A DNA stretch of 64,000 nucleotides from Halichondria panicea (GCF_963675165.1 NC_087382.1:6248315-6312314), one strand, 5' to 3'; positions 46,762-59,843 are shown, counted from the first letter of the stretch. Numbers and translations: made by a program. Notes: a model not told the origin generated them from the sequence alone.

Positions 46762-49700
46762 ATGAAGTTTTTTCTTACAACTATTATTGTCTTGTCCGTA
46801 TGCATTGTTGGTAGATTTAGTTGCAGTGGTGTGGAGTATTTTGTCTCACCAACCCCTTTACCCAACCCCAATTGTCCCGAGAAATCAATTTGTCATATTT
46901 TGAGTGACTATGTGAGAGGCTCTCAATTATTCTTCAACAGCCACAACAATATTTCCTTGCTTTTTCTGAATGGAACCCACAATTTAGAATTGTCTTTCTT
47001 TTTGGAAGATTACAAGAAAAGCTTGTCCTTTTACATGGCAAGCACCGACTCCAAGTTTAGACCAACAATTGTTGTTCCTCATAAAATCAAAATCATGTTT
47101 GTAGGATTCAGGCACCTGAAAGTGCAGGATATAATTATTTTCGGTAATGATTTACCTACTCTTTATTTTACTGTTTATCTTGTGACTATTAGTCGGATTG
47201 AATTTTCAAGCAACACGTTTAGAACCATCTCGATCAATATTACGTATCCTGTTCAACCAGATTATTCGAAAGTAAATGATATTAAAGTGGCTACCTTTAC
47301 AAATTGTGAGTTTTTATCTTCGAGCATTTTTATGCATTATAACTTCATTAGTCCTTATGGTGATGTACTGCATGAAAGCTCCGGTTGGTACCAACAAAAT
47401 CGATTACAGCCCTACTACCTTTACTTCTCAAACTGCCTTTATTATCTAGGATCCTTGAATATAAGGGTCAATTCAGCCCTGCTTAAAATCACCATACAAA
47501 GCTGCACCTTCGAAGATTCAACCTCAACTGCTATAGGTATGAGTAACAGTTTGGTTGGCCATCATGACGACGATTGCTCCAATGTTCAGCTTTTTCTTGA
47601 GAACTCAACGATCTCAAATTCCTATCTGTATGGGATAGCAATTGCCGAAATCTATAACATGAGCTTATGCATTCACGACACTGTCATAACGAAAACCGGT
47701 AGTCTGGGTATCTTAGTGATGCGTATCTATAATCTGATTCGTGTTGAATTGGATAAATGTGAAATTACCGAGTGTCAATCTGGAGCAATAAGTATCAATA
47801 GTGATGCTGTTGTGGTGGTACGTAACAGCATACTTTCTCAAAATACCAACTATATCCCTGAAAATGGTGTTGGATTGATTGTAGCTTGTCAAGGCTCGAT
47901 TCAATCTGGTGTAGAAATTAGCAATACCGCTTTCACTGAGAATCACGGACATGCTGACTATGGTAGAGTAGTTGATGTTTCATTATGCAATGCAGTGAGT
48001 TTAAGTGATGTGTATTTTGAAAGGAATGTTGGTGCAAGTATTAGATTGAGTTCGAATGACCTACACGTCAAAGGTAATGTACAGTTTGTGAACAATACTG
48101 CATACAAAGGTGGAGGGATGTCGCTGCTCTACTCACAACTGCATTTGTACAATAATACCAATGTAACTTTCGTCGGTAATAGAGCAAACGATGTGGGTGG
48201 TGGTGTGTATGTCGATCAAGTTGCTCCCTTTGTACCGGTGACCTATACACCCTGCTTTTATGTCTTCCCTCAGGTATTGTCTTCTGATGATGTTAGGGAT
48301 CTGAATGTGCACTTGAAGTTTGAGAACAATACAGCTGCAAATGGTGGACTGGCAATTTATGGAGCGTCTGTCACGGATTATTGCCTTGTGGCACCAAATT
48401 CTGATTTTGCGATTTATAGTGGATACTATTACACATTATTCTTTGAGTTTGTCAATGCCGACTCAAACTTAGATCCTTTGAAATCACTGGTTGCTTCTAA
48501 TCCTTCAAGAGTTTGTCTTTGTGGTTTCAATACACCTGTTTGTCTGCTCATATCGTACATATTTGCGCAAGAAGGAAGTGTATTTCCTGGAGAAACAGTG
48601 GAGATAGCAGCTGTTATAGTAGGAAAAGACTATGGTGCCACAACCGGAACAGTTTTCGCAAATGCTCTCGGTGAAGACAGTATTGATACAACCCAATACA
48701 CTCAAAAGGTGCTATACTCTAAGTGCAATGCCCTCACATACACAGTGTATTCTAAACCGTTATCAAACTTCTCTTTAGTACTTACAACTAGTGCGGCCAC
48801 TGTGGACAAATACGGTAACAGGAATTATGTGAAGGAAATCCTTTTTATGTATCCATATCCAGGAGACGTGGAAAATGTTGTAATGTCTTTGCCTGTATTT
48901 GTAAATTATACAGTAGATGATTGCCCACCTGGATTCATTCTTTCAACAATTCTTCCGCTCAGATGTGAATGTGATGCAAGACTGTTGAGCATCGGAATAA
49001 CCCATTGTGTTATTCGCAATCATACAGGCTTCGTGTACAGAAATGGTTTTAATTGGCTCGCTTCTTTCCCAGGTGTAGATAACAGTACCTATCAACTTGT
49101 GCTAAATGTCTACTGTCTAACTGGCTATTGCAGGACTCAAAACATTTCCCTCGATTTGCTTTTACCTGATGATCAATGTGTCAACGGCCGTTCTGGGACG
49201 CTTTGTGGTCAGTGCAAAGGCAACCTTAGTCTTTCAATCGGGTCTTCACTATGCATTGAGTGTAATGACAACTGGCATGTAGCCTTGATTCTGCCTTTTG
49301 CTGTTGGTTTTGTCTTGCTAGTTGCACTTATCAAACTTCTTGACCTCACAGTTAAGCAAGGAACACTAAATGGTATCATTTTATATGCAAACATTATTTG
49401 GGCAAATCGAAACATCTTCTTTCAAAAGCACGAACCAGTGCTTGAGACATTCATAGCATGGTTGAACCTTGAATTTGGAATAGATGTCTGCTTTATTAAA
49501 GGGTTGGATGCATTTTGGAAGACATGGCTTTTTTTTGCACATGATTTTATTACCATTGTTGGAATCACTCTGCTTATCATCCTGTCAACTAAATACTCAC
49601 GCCGTGCAACTAAACTCATTGGTGCTAATGTAGTTCCTGTTCTGGCTACTCTGTACTTTTTATCTTATGCGAAACTCTTGCAGACCATAATTTCAATGCT

Positions 49701-50439
49701 GTCGTTCCACATTCTTGAATATCCAACTCATGTGCAGATAGTATGGTCAATGGATGGGAATTTGCAGTATTTTGGGGTGAAGCATTTGGCTCTTTTTGTG
49801 GTTGCTTTAGGAGCACTGTTCTTGTTGTGGTTACCGTACACTTTCATTCTTTTATTCTTTTCGTGCCTTCAAAAGAAATCGTACCTGAGATGTTTACGCT
49901 GGACAGACAGCCTAAGACTAAAGCCATACATGGATGCTTACTTTGGTCCATTAAAATCTAAGCACCGCTATTGGTTTGGATTACTGCTCCTCATTAGAGT
50001 AACCCTGGTCATATTTAATCTTCTCTCCGATCCTCACATAAACCTCGTTGCAATAATAGTTCTTACTACATTGCTACTTTGTTTCCCGTTCCCGTATGAA
50101 AACTGGCAACTATCACTGTTTGAAAGATTACTATTTCTTAATCTCATCACCCTCAGCTCTTCAGTACTATTCGCAAATGTAGTGGCTATTGATGGAGCTC
50201 TGTTTGTGTACATCTCTATCAGCATTGTTTTTGTTCAACTTATTGCTGTGATTTTGTTCCATTTGTATTCCACCGTTAAAATAAGGTGCTGCACGAATCA
50301 AAGGAACACAGATTCTGAAATAGATGATGAATTCTTGGATCATGTCCATTTAAGGGCAACTGAAGAACTGGGAAGCAATGATTGCGACGAACAGAATCAG
50401 CCCCAGTTGATAAACACATTGGACATTGACACGTATTAA
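46762..50439 (+). CDS. Large beta-helix, multi-pass membrane protein (receptor-like), single exon
   Basis: This encodes 1,225 residues. I chose the ATG at 46762 because MKFFLTTIIVLSVCIVG is then a proper signal peptide; the frame also has an ATG 18 bases earlier. Residues about 25-650 resemble a right-handed parallel beta-helix: many short strands, N-x-F/I-x-x-N turns, VFVGNRANDVGGGVYVD-type GG turns and about 30 N-glycosylation sequons. A Cys-rich stretch follows (CPPGFIL with CECD, and RSGTLCGQCKGNLSLSIG with CIEC). Then, from about residue 840, come some seven or eight hydrophobic helices and a 50-residue acidic tail. I recognise the arrangement as an uncharacterised family seen in sponges and lancelets; no ligand or signal is known to me. 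The pseudogene at 39.1-40.8 kb is a relative. Confidence 0.85.
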   Translation: MKFFLTTIIVLSVCIVGRFSCSGVEYFVSPTPLPNPNCPEKSICHILSDYVRGSQLFFNSHNNISLLFLNGTHNLELSFFLEDYKKSLSFYMASTDSKFRPTIVVPHKIKIMFVGFRHLKVQDIIIFGNDLPTLYFTVYLVTISRIEFSSNTFRTISINITYPVQPDYSKVNDIKVATFTNCEFLSSSIFMHYNFISPYGDVLHESSGWYQQNRLQPYYLYFSNCLYYLGSLNIRVNSALLKITIQSCTFEDSTSTAIGMSNSLVGHHDDDCSNVQLFLENSTISNSYLYGIAIAEIYNMSLCIHDTVITKTGSLGILVMRIYNLIRVELDKCEITECQSGAISINSDAVVVVRNSILSQNTNYIPENGVGLIVACQGSIQSGVEISNTAFTENHGHADYGRVVDVSLCNAVSLSDVYFERNVGASIRLSSNDLHVKGNVQFVNNTAYKGGGMSLLYSQLHLYNNTNVTFVGNRANDVGGGVYVDQVAPFVPVTYTPCFYVFPQVLSSDDVRDLNVHLKFENNTAANGGLAIYGASVTDYCLVAPNSDFAIYSGYYYTLFFEFVNADSNLDPLKSLVASNPSRVCLCGFNTPVCLLISYIFAQEGSVFPGETVEIAAVIVGKDYGATTGTVFANALGEDSIDTTQYTQKVLYSKCNALTYTVYSKPLSNFSLVLTTSAATVDKYGNRNYVKEILFMYPYPGDVENVVMSLPVFVNYTVDDCPPGFILSTILPLRCECDARLLSIGITHCVIRNHTGFVYRNGFNWLASFPGVDNSTYQLVLNVYCLTGYCRTQNISLDLLLPDDQCVNGRSGTLCGQCKGNLSLSIGSSLCIECNDNWHVALILPFAVGFVLLVALIKLLDLTVKQGTLNGIILYANIIWANRNIFFQKHEPVLETFIAWLNLEFGIDVCFIKGLDAFWKTWLFFAHDFITIVGITLLIILSTKYSRRATKLIGANVVPVLATLYFLSYAKLLQTIISMLSFHILEYPTHVQIVWSMDGNLQYFGVKHLALFVVALGALFLLWLPYTFILLFFSCLQKKSYLRCLRWTDSLRLKPYMDAYFGPLKSKHRYWFGLLLLIRVTLVIFNLLSDPHINLVAIIVLTTLLLCFPFPYENWQLSLFERLLFLNLITLSSSVLFANVVAIDGALFVYISISIVFVQLIAVILFHLYSTVKIRCCTNQRNTDSEIDDEFLDHVHLRATEELGSNDCDEQNQPQLINTLDIDTY

Positions 50440-50880
50440 AGTATTACAGCTATTTAATAGATTTATGTATAATTATGTCTGTCTATGGTGTGACCATTGA
50501 CACCATAAAAGGATATGTATCAATATACCTGAATCAGTTTATACACATTAATGTCCCCACCATCCAGTCGGTGTGCTGTGTTGTGAGATAATATCTACCG
50601 ACAGACAGTGCATTATCTCTCTGCCAGAAGTTTCTGTGGTGTTGGTGTGAATAGTTATCTTTTTTGACTTGCAACATGGAATGTATGAGCCCCACCCACC
50701 TTGAGGCTAAGTGGTGGGTGTTGAATTGTTGCATACTCACATCCTCAATTTCAGGAAGTGATCACAAGAAAAGTGGCCAAGAAAATTAAGGAACGATTCG
50801 ACGGTGCTACAGTTAAGTTGTAAACTGCATTGTATTTAAAGCACCATACATGAAGATATAAGTTTATGTGACAATAGGGC
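50440..50880. other. Spacer / possible 5' UTR of Bicaudal-C
   Basis: A 22-codon open stretch at about 50755-50823 (VITRKVAKKIKERFDG) follows a good acceptor but ends at a stop and has no donor in phase. It may be untranslated leader. Otherwise nothing is recognised. Confidence 0.4.
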
Positions 50881-53800
50881 ATGGCCAACAACGAAGCTGT
50901 CCTATCGGGCGCAGTGGATAAAGTAACCAAAAGGCCTAGCGTTCAATTCTTAAACCTCCCTCCGACAGAGGATGATGATCCTGATTCCCAGCAGCGACAA
51001 GACACCTTAACTAGGTCCACAAGCAGTACAAAGGATGCCACAGGTATAGCCTATACATATTGTAGTAATCTAGTGAAGCTGCTGTAATTTATAAAATAAT
51101 AGCAGAATATTATCGAATAATTATAGGTTGTTCACAGTAATTGTGGTTTTGTTCGGATGGTTTGTGCATGAATATTTTATTTAGGGACGACTGTCTTTTG
51201 TAGAGCTAGAGACGTAGGCAATTTAATAAATTCGTGTTATCAGATGTTACACAGTCAGGGTACTATCTTGATCCTCGACCTAAAGATGGCCTTGCACGTC
51301 CGTTTGAAGTTACAGATGAATATGTTGTTTTCCAGGCAGCCTTGTTGAAGACAAGGATGAGCGACCACTGGAGCGGACCAGCTCCGTGAGCGAAGAATAC
51401 ATGCGTTACCTTGACAACACTCAGAATGTTGAAAAACGATTCCCTGTAGACAGGAGGAAGCTTGAAGAACTCATCAAAGGTATTCACTTTTGGGAATTTT
51501 TACTACGTCTTATGGTAATAACGTGTGTACAGGAGACACGTAGTTTTGTATTTTATCTGTGCTGTTTGAGTTTGGTGTGCCTGCGATAACCAGTTGACAG
51601 TGTTTGTACACACATTGTGCATATGTGTAAAGGCTCGCCAGTTAAGGCATCATTATTCTGGATTGATGTTTCTGTATAAGCACTCTACTTATAGTCTATA
51701 CCATATTCTTCACCTGCTCATATTAATTTTACCTATACATGTACATGTCAGGTGCACACTGTTTCAATCCCTGGCTTACATGTACGTGTGTGCAATGTGC
51801 ACGTAAATCATCTCACATTCACTGCCTGAGCTCATTCAGAATAATACCCTCATGTACATGTAGTAAATGTGACTACACCTCTATGGTACGTACATGTAAT
51901 GCACATTGCCACTCATTTTCCCTCCCGGCCACAGTAGGGAGAGACAATGAGAGCGCTGAAGATTACTTCAAGCGTATACAAGAAGAGACGAGTACCCTTA
52001 TTTTGTGGCCGTCACGACTCAAGATTGGAGCAAAGTCTAAAAAAGGTACCGTAACAGCACACTCCCTAATTTGTGGTAATGACCTCGGTACGCATAATTG
52101 CACATACATGTGGTGTGGATTACCTGCACATGCTAAACTGTGTGGGTACACCCAATAGCATTAGTACACATACCACATCTGTCAAATAACAGTCATACTC
52201 ATTAAATTGGCGTTCACCAAACTACACACACCCACACACACCCACGCACCACCTAGACACTTACCCACATATACACACTCACACACACTTACATTCACCC
52301 ACCCACCACACACATCACACACACACCCCACACAGATCCTCAGGTGAAGGTGCTGGGATTGCCTGCGTCTGTGCAGAAAGCTAGAGAGCTCATTTTGACC
52401 GACTTGGACACCAAGTCGTCGCGTGTGACCCTCAAAATTGACATCCCATGCTCTGAGCACTCCCATGTGATAGGGAAGGAGGGAGCCAACATCAAGAAAG
52501 GTAGCTGATTGTGTTTGTATCTTTCATAGATAATTTTAACATGCAGTATACAGTTATGTATCTGTCTTAACTAACGGCATCTAGCTTATAATAATCGAGA
52601 CGTTATGTACATTTCATTCACTTATGATAATACAGCTTGTGTAGTGGGGTTGATGTGAGCTGTGTTGATCTTTTACTGTATTTCATGTTGTACAAGTACA
52701 TAGAGCAAAAAAGCATACAATACATGTGCTTGTTTAAGTTAACAATTAATACATTACGTTAGCAGTGCAACTTTACCCACTCAGGCACTGAATTGATCGT
52801 GTAATTTTAATATAGTACATTGAGTATATACCCACGTATGCCCCTCTGCAGTTCACAGTGAGACCAAATGCCACATCCACTTCCCTGACTCGAACCGTCT
52901 CTACTCTGGTGCTGAGAAGAGCAGTCAGGTGTCAGTGACGGGGGAGGTCACCGGCGTGGAGGCTGCCAGGAAGCAGATACGGGTGAGTGTGATCTCTGTC
53001 GTCACTGTACTATATATACATGTACATGTACTTCCTGCTTTTGCCTACAAAATTAATGTACATTGTATCTTTCTTTATTGGGTTAGTAAGAGCTTGTCGA
53101 AGCAAATTTTATTGTACAGGCTTGTATTCAAATTGGATAGTTGCTGTAACCGTGTATGTTTATGTACACGTATGATGCAATGTGTGCCATCGCAGCGATA
53201 AGCAGTTAACTATTGTCTAAACATTGCCCTGTGTTTTAATGCTGTTGTGTCTATTAATTCAGGTGAATTGCTTATCTTAGACCGGCAATGCCAAGTGTTT
53301 TACATTACTCAAATTCTCACTTCAGCTGCATGTTAACTCTGTTTCTCTATGAACATATTATTATAATTATAGCACACTGTATGGCTGCCTGGTTACACTG
53401 AGCGGTGGTCACTGAGTGGTGGTCACTGGATGTCTGCTTGGTACTGGCAAGAGTTCAATGAACTCTTGGTACTGGTCACAGATTATGATGCTCACAGATT
53501 ATGATGCTGAACCTACATGTATATGTATTGACCACAGCTTCCACCTGTTCTTATAAACAGCTCATTTCTGGTTAAAATGAGGCTCTATTTTTGTTCCTGT
53601 AATAATTATGTGTATTCCATTCTGCACAGGGTCTGGTTCCCCTGGTGATGACATTCACACTGCCCCTGTCCGGCTATGTGGATGCCAATTCCCCCGACCT
53701 CCAGCAGATGATGCTAGCCTACAGTGTCAACATTCACATCAAACCTGTGAGTAGCTTTAGGCTCTGTCTCTACCAATATATATCACATTTTGTGGCAAGT

Positions 53801-56800
53801 GGAAACCATATAATTTAAAAGTGCTTGTTATTGGGTTTTTGGTTTATGTGCATGTCATCTTTACGGAGCTTACAGTGTGCGAATTAATACATGTACTGTA
53901 TGTTGACAACATGAATGTGCATTCAAGCCCCAAGAAGTTGAAATTGATCCCAGTGTACATGTACAGTACATGTATGTCAATGTAAGAGGTGTCCTTATTT
54001 TTAGAGAGTGTATACTGTAGGTAGAGATGCAATCACAGCGTGGTAGGGGACTCAACTTAAAATCTATTGAATATGGTGTAATAATTATTATGTTTTTATT
54101 GTTATTTTTCAAAATTGAATAATTCGGCTGGGAAAATGTACCCAGTGTCAACATAATTATTGCATATTTTGTATTATTAAGTGTATGACCTCATCCTGCA
54201 CTTTCTCTTAATTATAATAATCATTGTGTTTATTGAAAGCAAACACTTTACAGGCTTCATTCCAGTTTCCTGTATCTAGTATACGCTGTAACTATGCTGT
54301 AACTATGCCGTTGATTTATGTTCATTAGACATTGCTTAATGTCAATTCTCACGTTGGCCTTGCATTGCATTTTCCTAAGTACTATATCCGTCTTCCCTAC
54401 AGCAACCTCGTGCGTTCAGTGTGCTGGTGGTAATTCGAGGTACGGTGAAACAGGCAGATGGTATGAAGCTGGCCGTCAACAGAGTGGTGCAGTTCATCCT
54501 TGGAGACAGTCACCACGTCCCCATGGTCAGTCTGAGCCTGGACGTGTCCCTACAACATCATCGCACACTTATTGGGAATGGAGGGGGGAACATCAGGGCT
54601 ATCATGGAGAGAAGCAACACCACGTGAGACATTGTTTATCGTTTGGTAGTTGCATGGGTAGTTTTCGTAGGTGGGAGAATTTTAATGATTCACTGTACTT
54701 GCTACAATGTACATGTATGTGTACATGGTATTTCGGTTGCTGTATTCATAACTATAATCTAGCCTCTTACTGCACGTGGTACGAATGGTTGTTTTGACTT
54801 CACTTGTTTTGAGTTTTTTCAGTCAAGATGTATCTGTTATCATTCCCCTAAATCATCCCTTTTTTGCTCTTTTATGGTTATGCTGTAACCAAGTAATGTA
54901 TATATCTTGGCTAAAGAACTGCAGTTGCATGTAGCGTACATGTGCATGTTGGGGCGAGGCTCCATTGTGGTTAATGCATAGTGCTCTAAACATTAACATG
55001 TACATGTATACTCGTGTACAATAGTCACCCTAGTAAGATATTGCACTGAACAGGATCAAGTGGGGGTTTGTTGTCACCTGTATATTTTTGCTTGTACAGG
55101 ATTCAGTTTCCAGATCCCCATGCTCGTTACCGTAGTAACCAAGTGGTAGTGAACGGGACAGTGGATACTGTGCTACAAGCAAGAAATGAATTACTGGTAT
55201 GAATTGATTGGTGCATTTATAAACACAGATACGGGCTAAGCTAATATGTACCAGCATGTCATGTACAGGACATGTAGGAACACTATTAATGATTATGTAC
55301 ATGACTGTAAAGGTAGTCGCTTTTGCCTCGTTAACATGGCCACGGGTTGTACAGTAGTCGTTTGTTTGTGATTTCTGAGCCTGCTCACCTGGATGCCATA
55401 GCACTGCGCTTACAGCATGGATGCCTTCACACAACTAGTGTTACTAGTTAAAAGCGAGCAAAAGCTAACAAGCTTGAACTTGCACGTTGGCTGCATGGAT
55501 ATGGTTAGCTAGCTGCACGCGGCCTTTATTTGAGGTATGTATTTACAGCTGAAGTGATCCCGTACCAGGAACAATGGAAAAGGGTCACTAAAGTTAGAAA
55601 GCTAGAATTATGATGGGTTGCTTCTTAGCCCCCAGAATATACCAGGAGCCATATTTCTAGGCTTCTTTGCTGACTGACTTTGCTGAGATCTTAGTCCACA
55701 GTGCATGCTAGTCCACAGTGCATGCATGTCTCGTGCATACTAAAACTTCATTCAAAAGTTTCAGCATGCACCTCTATAGAGTCTACTTTGAATTTTATTG
55801 CTCATCAGTACGTGTTACTATACTAACTGTATATGTATTGTAATACTCTTCTGGTTTCTATATTATTCATGTCAACACTTCGGTGCTCTAGATAGTTGTA
55901 TACATGATGTGTCCTGTTGCAGGGTTGTCTGCCAGTGGTGCTGATGTTTGATATCCACGAGTCAGACAAGGACGTGCTCAGCTCTTGTACGTTTACTCAA
56001 CTCACTAGTCTCCTAGCGTCGCCCACTAACATACAGTTGTTCTTGTATGCATGTACATAGGAATTTTCGTAAAAACAGCCTGGCATGATATGTTTTGTCT
56101 GATCCGATTCAGCTCTTAATTGTAGTACATGCACATATTCGTATGTACATGTCCATTGTGTGAATATATGCTACAATAGTACACTGTATGTGCATGTACA
56201 TGTACGTAACAAATTCTCCCTCCAATGCTAATTTAGCGTGTGATGCTTCTATCCTCTATATCCTCCCAGCTCTGATTGGTGAGCTGTCTCAGCGTCACGA
56301 TGTGTTTATCAGTGTCAAGCCCAAGAAAGGGCAGCTCCAGTCAGTCATCATCAAGAGCATCGAGCAGAACATCCAGTGGATATATGACGCCAGATTCAAG
56401 ATGCTCGCATGCTCTTATCAGCCAGGGCAACAGGCCACACCCAACATCACCCCCACTACTGACGCACAGCGTGAGTATCTCTAATATTAAAGCAAGCTTA
56501 CGGACGTCACAATGTTAAGTTCAGCACAATTGTGACATTCGTGTAAGCTTGCTTTAATGTGGTTCTTGAGTTACAGTTTCATTTACATGTGCATGTACTT
56601 ATAATGTAGTATCAACCTGTATATCGCATCTATACTCAATAATTGTTTTTCCACTCATTTTTTCTGGATGTACGTTGTACATGGGCTTAGAATATCACGC
56701 ACTGTACAAACAGACCTTTATGTACATATACATGTATTAGTGCATTGCGAATGTACATGTACATTGTATATGTACATGGTATCTTCGTGAATCACATTTT

Positions 56801-59762
56801 TGTACTAATGCATGAAAAGAGCACTGGTCTATTACCTCGATCACCTTGACATTCATACAGCTGTTCGCCATGCTAATGGAGCTCTGCCCACCATATCTCC
56901 GATCAGTGAGGAGCCTACGGTGGAGATTGGCTCGACCAGCCCTGACCAACGCTCTCCCTCCAAGAGCCCTGAGCCAAGACCAGGGTCCAGTCAAGACATC
57001 AGGAAAGGTGCTTTATGGACTTACATGTAGTAGGCATAATTAAAATGCCCCACATTGATGTGGACGTGTGTTCACACATTAAATTACTCCATACAGAGCT
57101 GTCACCTGTCCCAACAGAAACACGTCCTCGCACTTCATCGACCCCATTGGGCCAAAATTCAGCCACACCTCACAAGATGACACCTAAACGATTTCTCGAG
57201 TATGAGAAGATGAGAGAAGAGGCTGCCATTGGTGAGCTGGTTTTAAGGCATGTCTTACAACTCAATGAACCCTGTTTCTCAACCAACAGTGTTTAATGCT
57301 AATAATTCTTTAGTACATGTATGTAGCTAGCATATAAAATGGTAGTGCTTACTACATGTACACTTCTTGTCATGTCAAATTTGTACTGTCATACATGCAT
57401 GCAAATCTATGTGTACATACATGTATACTACATGTAGTACTAACAATTTCCACAATCCCCTGCAGCCATGAAGAAAAAGGTGGAGCCTAGTGAGCCTCGT
57501 CACCCCACCCACTATTGGGCCGGCAACTATTTCTCGGAGTCCATGCCGGCAGGTCCTCCTGGGTCACGTGTTCAGACCCAGTCCCCCACCTCACCACGTG
57601 GACTACAGTCACTCACTAAGGTGGGTACTCGTACCGTACAGGTGTAAAATTTCATGCAATTCACTATTTCGTCTTACTTTGTCTTTAGAAATTTCGCAGG
57701 TAGTACATTTCGTAGAATAAGGTGTGGCACCTATTTTGCATGCGCATACAAAGCCTTCCACGGGTTCTAATTTTCGTGTTCTGCAGCCACACACGAAAAA
57801 CGTTAAATTAAAAACACCTCGAAATGTTCCACCCGTACAGTAGTCTGTGGGAGCTGGCTGCGACAAAGGTGTACTGTTACAATGTCCACTGTTGTGCTTA
57901 TATATACCGTACCCTCGTGAAAATAAGCCCATCTTGAATAAACGCCCATCCCCTCTTTTGCTTCAAAGTTCTTGCACGAGGGTATTTTCACTCGATTATA
58001 AGCCCACCCAGAATGAAGAGTTTGAGCATGCGCAGTAGCTAAATGCCACATGTTGACCATTAATTTTAGTGAAGAAAGTTAGTTTTAGGTAGTAGCTAGT
58101 AAGACTATATTCTTTGCTGGACCAAGATCAGACATATAACTTTCTCTGTATGGATCTGTTTGCTCTTGAAGATGTATAAGGGAACAAGTAGTCCTATATG
58201 CAGAGAAAAGAAAACACAAAGTCCCAGGCCAATTTTGCAGGTTACCTTGCCTTGGATTTCTGAAACAAAGTACCTGATAGCTGCTCTGTAGGAGTATGAC
58301 CTATCATCCTTTGGGAACTTTTTGCTACGTACATCTGACATCGACACAAGTGACAAGCAACGAATAGAGTCAGAGTCCACTTCTTCATGTTCATTCTCTT
58401 GTCTTGCTTTATCATACTCATGCATTAGTTTATAACATTGTTGTTGTCAATGAAATGTTCATACTATGTATTAAAAACAATAGAATTATCTTGACAAAGT
58501 GTAAACCTCGATTTGAGGCCGCGGGTGGGTGTATATTCGAATAAAAACTCGCCGTTCGCGATTAAACGCCCAGTCCCCTAATAAGCCTAGACTTCTTGCA
58601 GAAAAGGGTGGGCGTATTTTCGCGAGGGTACGGTAGTGGAGACTATCTATGTTAAATGTGTGTATGTTCTGCGTCAGGAGACTGAGCTGGTGCGCACTTT
58701 TGTTTGCATATGTAATGTGTTATTAAGACAGGTGAACGATTTTCATTGCTGTATTACGTATAATGGTCCAGAAGTTGTATGCAGCGCAGTACCCTATATT
58801 ATTCTTTGCAGCGTGGGTATGCAGAGCTGATGAGACAGGCGTCCCAGGAGAGAGTTCAGGGGTTACAGGCGGAGCAGGACCTTTACAAGGGAGTGACTGG
58901 TCAGTCAGCTATACCACATGTCTTGTGTGTGTGTTCATGCATCTGCTGATTTTTTGTCTACTAATTAATGTATACATAGGCCTAAGGGTGTGCTATTCTA
59001 TTAGAAACAGTACGTTCAACCTGTACATGTACATGTACACAATAATAGTAATGTGCCATTAGTTTTCCGTCAGTCCTTGCCTTAATGTAATGATGAAGTG
59101 CAGGAAATACTTCAGCATGTGTATGGATGGTATGGATGCACATCCTGCACCAGTTTTACATGCATTTACATGTTTATAGGCACTCAAACATTCTCCCCTT
59201 GCCCCCACCCTGTACACACACACCTCACAGATATCTCTAGTCTCCTCCAGCAGCTGGGACTGGAGCACTATCAGGAGCGCTTCGAAGAGGAGGAGCTGGA
59301 CTTTGACACCTTTCTCACTATGAGCGAATCAGACCTCAAGGAGATCGGGGTCAACACACTCGGGGCAAGGAGGAAGATACAGATTGCCATATCAGGTGAG
59401 TATATATCTCCATTGATTATAATAATAGTAACTACGAGTGTAGTACCCATAAGCCATATAATTTTCCGGAGTTACACATTTTCATAACGGTGCAGTACAA
59501 AGTACATGTAGTATACATTTTCAACCAAATTGTCACTATTCCATTGTGTTCAGTGCTAGTTGTTTCTTCCTCAGAGTTGAAGAAGGTTAACGGGAAGACT
59601 CAGCAGCAGCCACCCCCTGGAGTGATGAGTGCCCGAGGCTCCCTCTCCCTCGGCAGGGGACTCAGACTACAGAACCCACCAATGGGAGGCTTCGATAGAG
59701 GGGGGTCGCTAAAGCTGCGCCCTGGGGGCAGATTTAGCATGAGCCAAAGTGGACGATTTTGA
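50881..59762 (+). CDS. BICC1: Bicaudal-C homologue (KH repeats plus SAM), 16 exons
   Basis: Exons: 50881-51043, 51336-51479, 51938-52045, 52336-52500, 52852-52982, 53630-53746, 54403-54623, 55100-55196, 55923-55986, 56270-56470, 56861-57007, 57097-57231, 57466-57620, 58812-58899, 59231-59395, 59575-59762. They join in phase to 762 residues. EKRFPVDRRKLEELI and WPSRLKIGAKSKK open the first KH module. The second KH has GKEG in its GXXG loop (HSHVIGKEGANIKK, CHIHFPDSNR). A KH-like segment (GLVPLVMTFTLP) follows, then a third KH with GNGG (LIGNGGGNIRAIMERSN) and a second KH-like (LPVVLMFDIHE, DVFISVKPKK). After a Pro/Ser-rich linker, residues about 646-700 form a SAM domain (QLGLEHYQERFEEEELDFDT). 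Bicaudal-C binds mRNA and polymerises through SAM to control translation and decay. The domain order is complete. Confidence 0.92.
52223..52335 (+). repeat. CA-rich microsatellite abutting Bicaudal-C exon 4
   Basis: An irregular run of CACA, CCCACA and CACTCA units reaches the acceptor CCCACACAG itself, so the polypyrimidine tract of this intron is replaced by CA/CCC repeats. Confidence 0.85.
57632..57842. mobile_element. MITE in Bicaudal-C intron 13
   Basis: Left end TACCGTACAGGTGTAAAATTTC, right end CGAAATGTTCCACCCGTACAGTA, about 210 bases. It starts 11 bases after the exon 13 donor. Confidence 0.75.
57905..58635. mobile_element. 730-base TACCGTACCCTCG element in Bicaudal-C intron 13
   Basis: TACCGTACCCTCGTGAAAAT at the left and ATTTTCGCGAGGGTACGGTA at the right; TA at both edges. 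A further inverted copy of the end (ACGAGGGTATTTTCACTCG) lies inside at about 57975. The 107-codon antisense frame inside has no transposase-like motif. Confidence 0.75.
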
Positions 59763-59837
59763 CTATTTACATTGCTGCATGTTCATTTTATTTTGTTTTA
59801 TATATAGCCTTTGAAGTAGTGTAAATTTATTTCCAAT

Positions 59838-59843
59838 AATAAA
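59838..59843 (+). terminator. Polyadenylation signal AATAAA of Bicaudal-C
   Basis: AATAAA 76 bases after the TGA, followed by T/A-rich sequence. Confidence 0.7.

Noticed and set aside
50755-50823. Extra upstream exon of Bicaudal-C
   Set aside because: The open stretch hits a stop with no donor in phase, and the ATG at 50881 gives a complete in-phase model.
58105-58425. 107-codon minus-strand ORF as a possible transposase
   Set aside because: It lies in a 730-base non-autonomous element and has no DDE/D or helix-turn-helix pattern.
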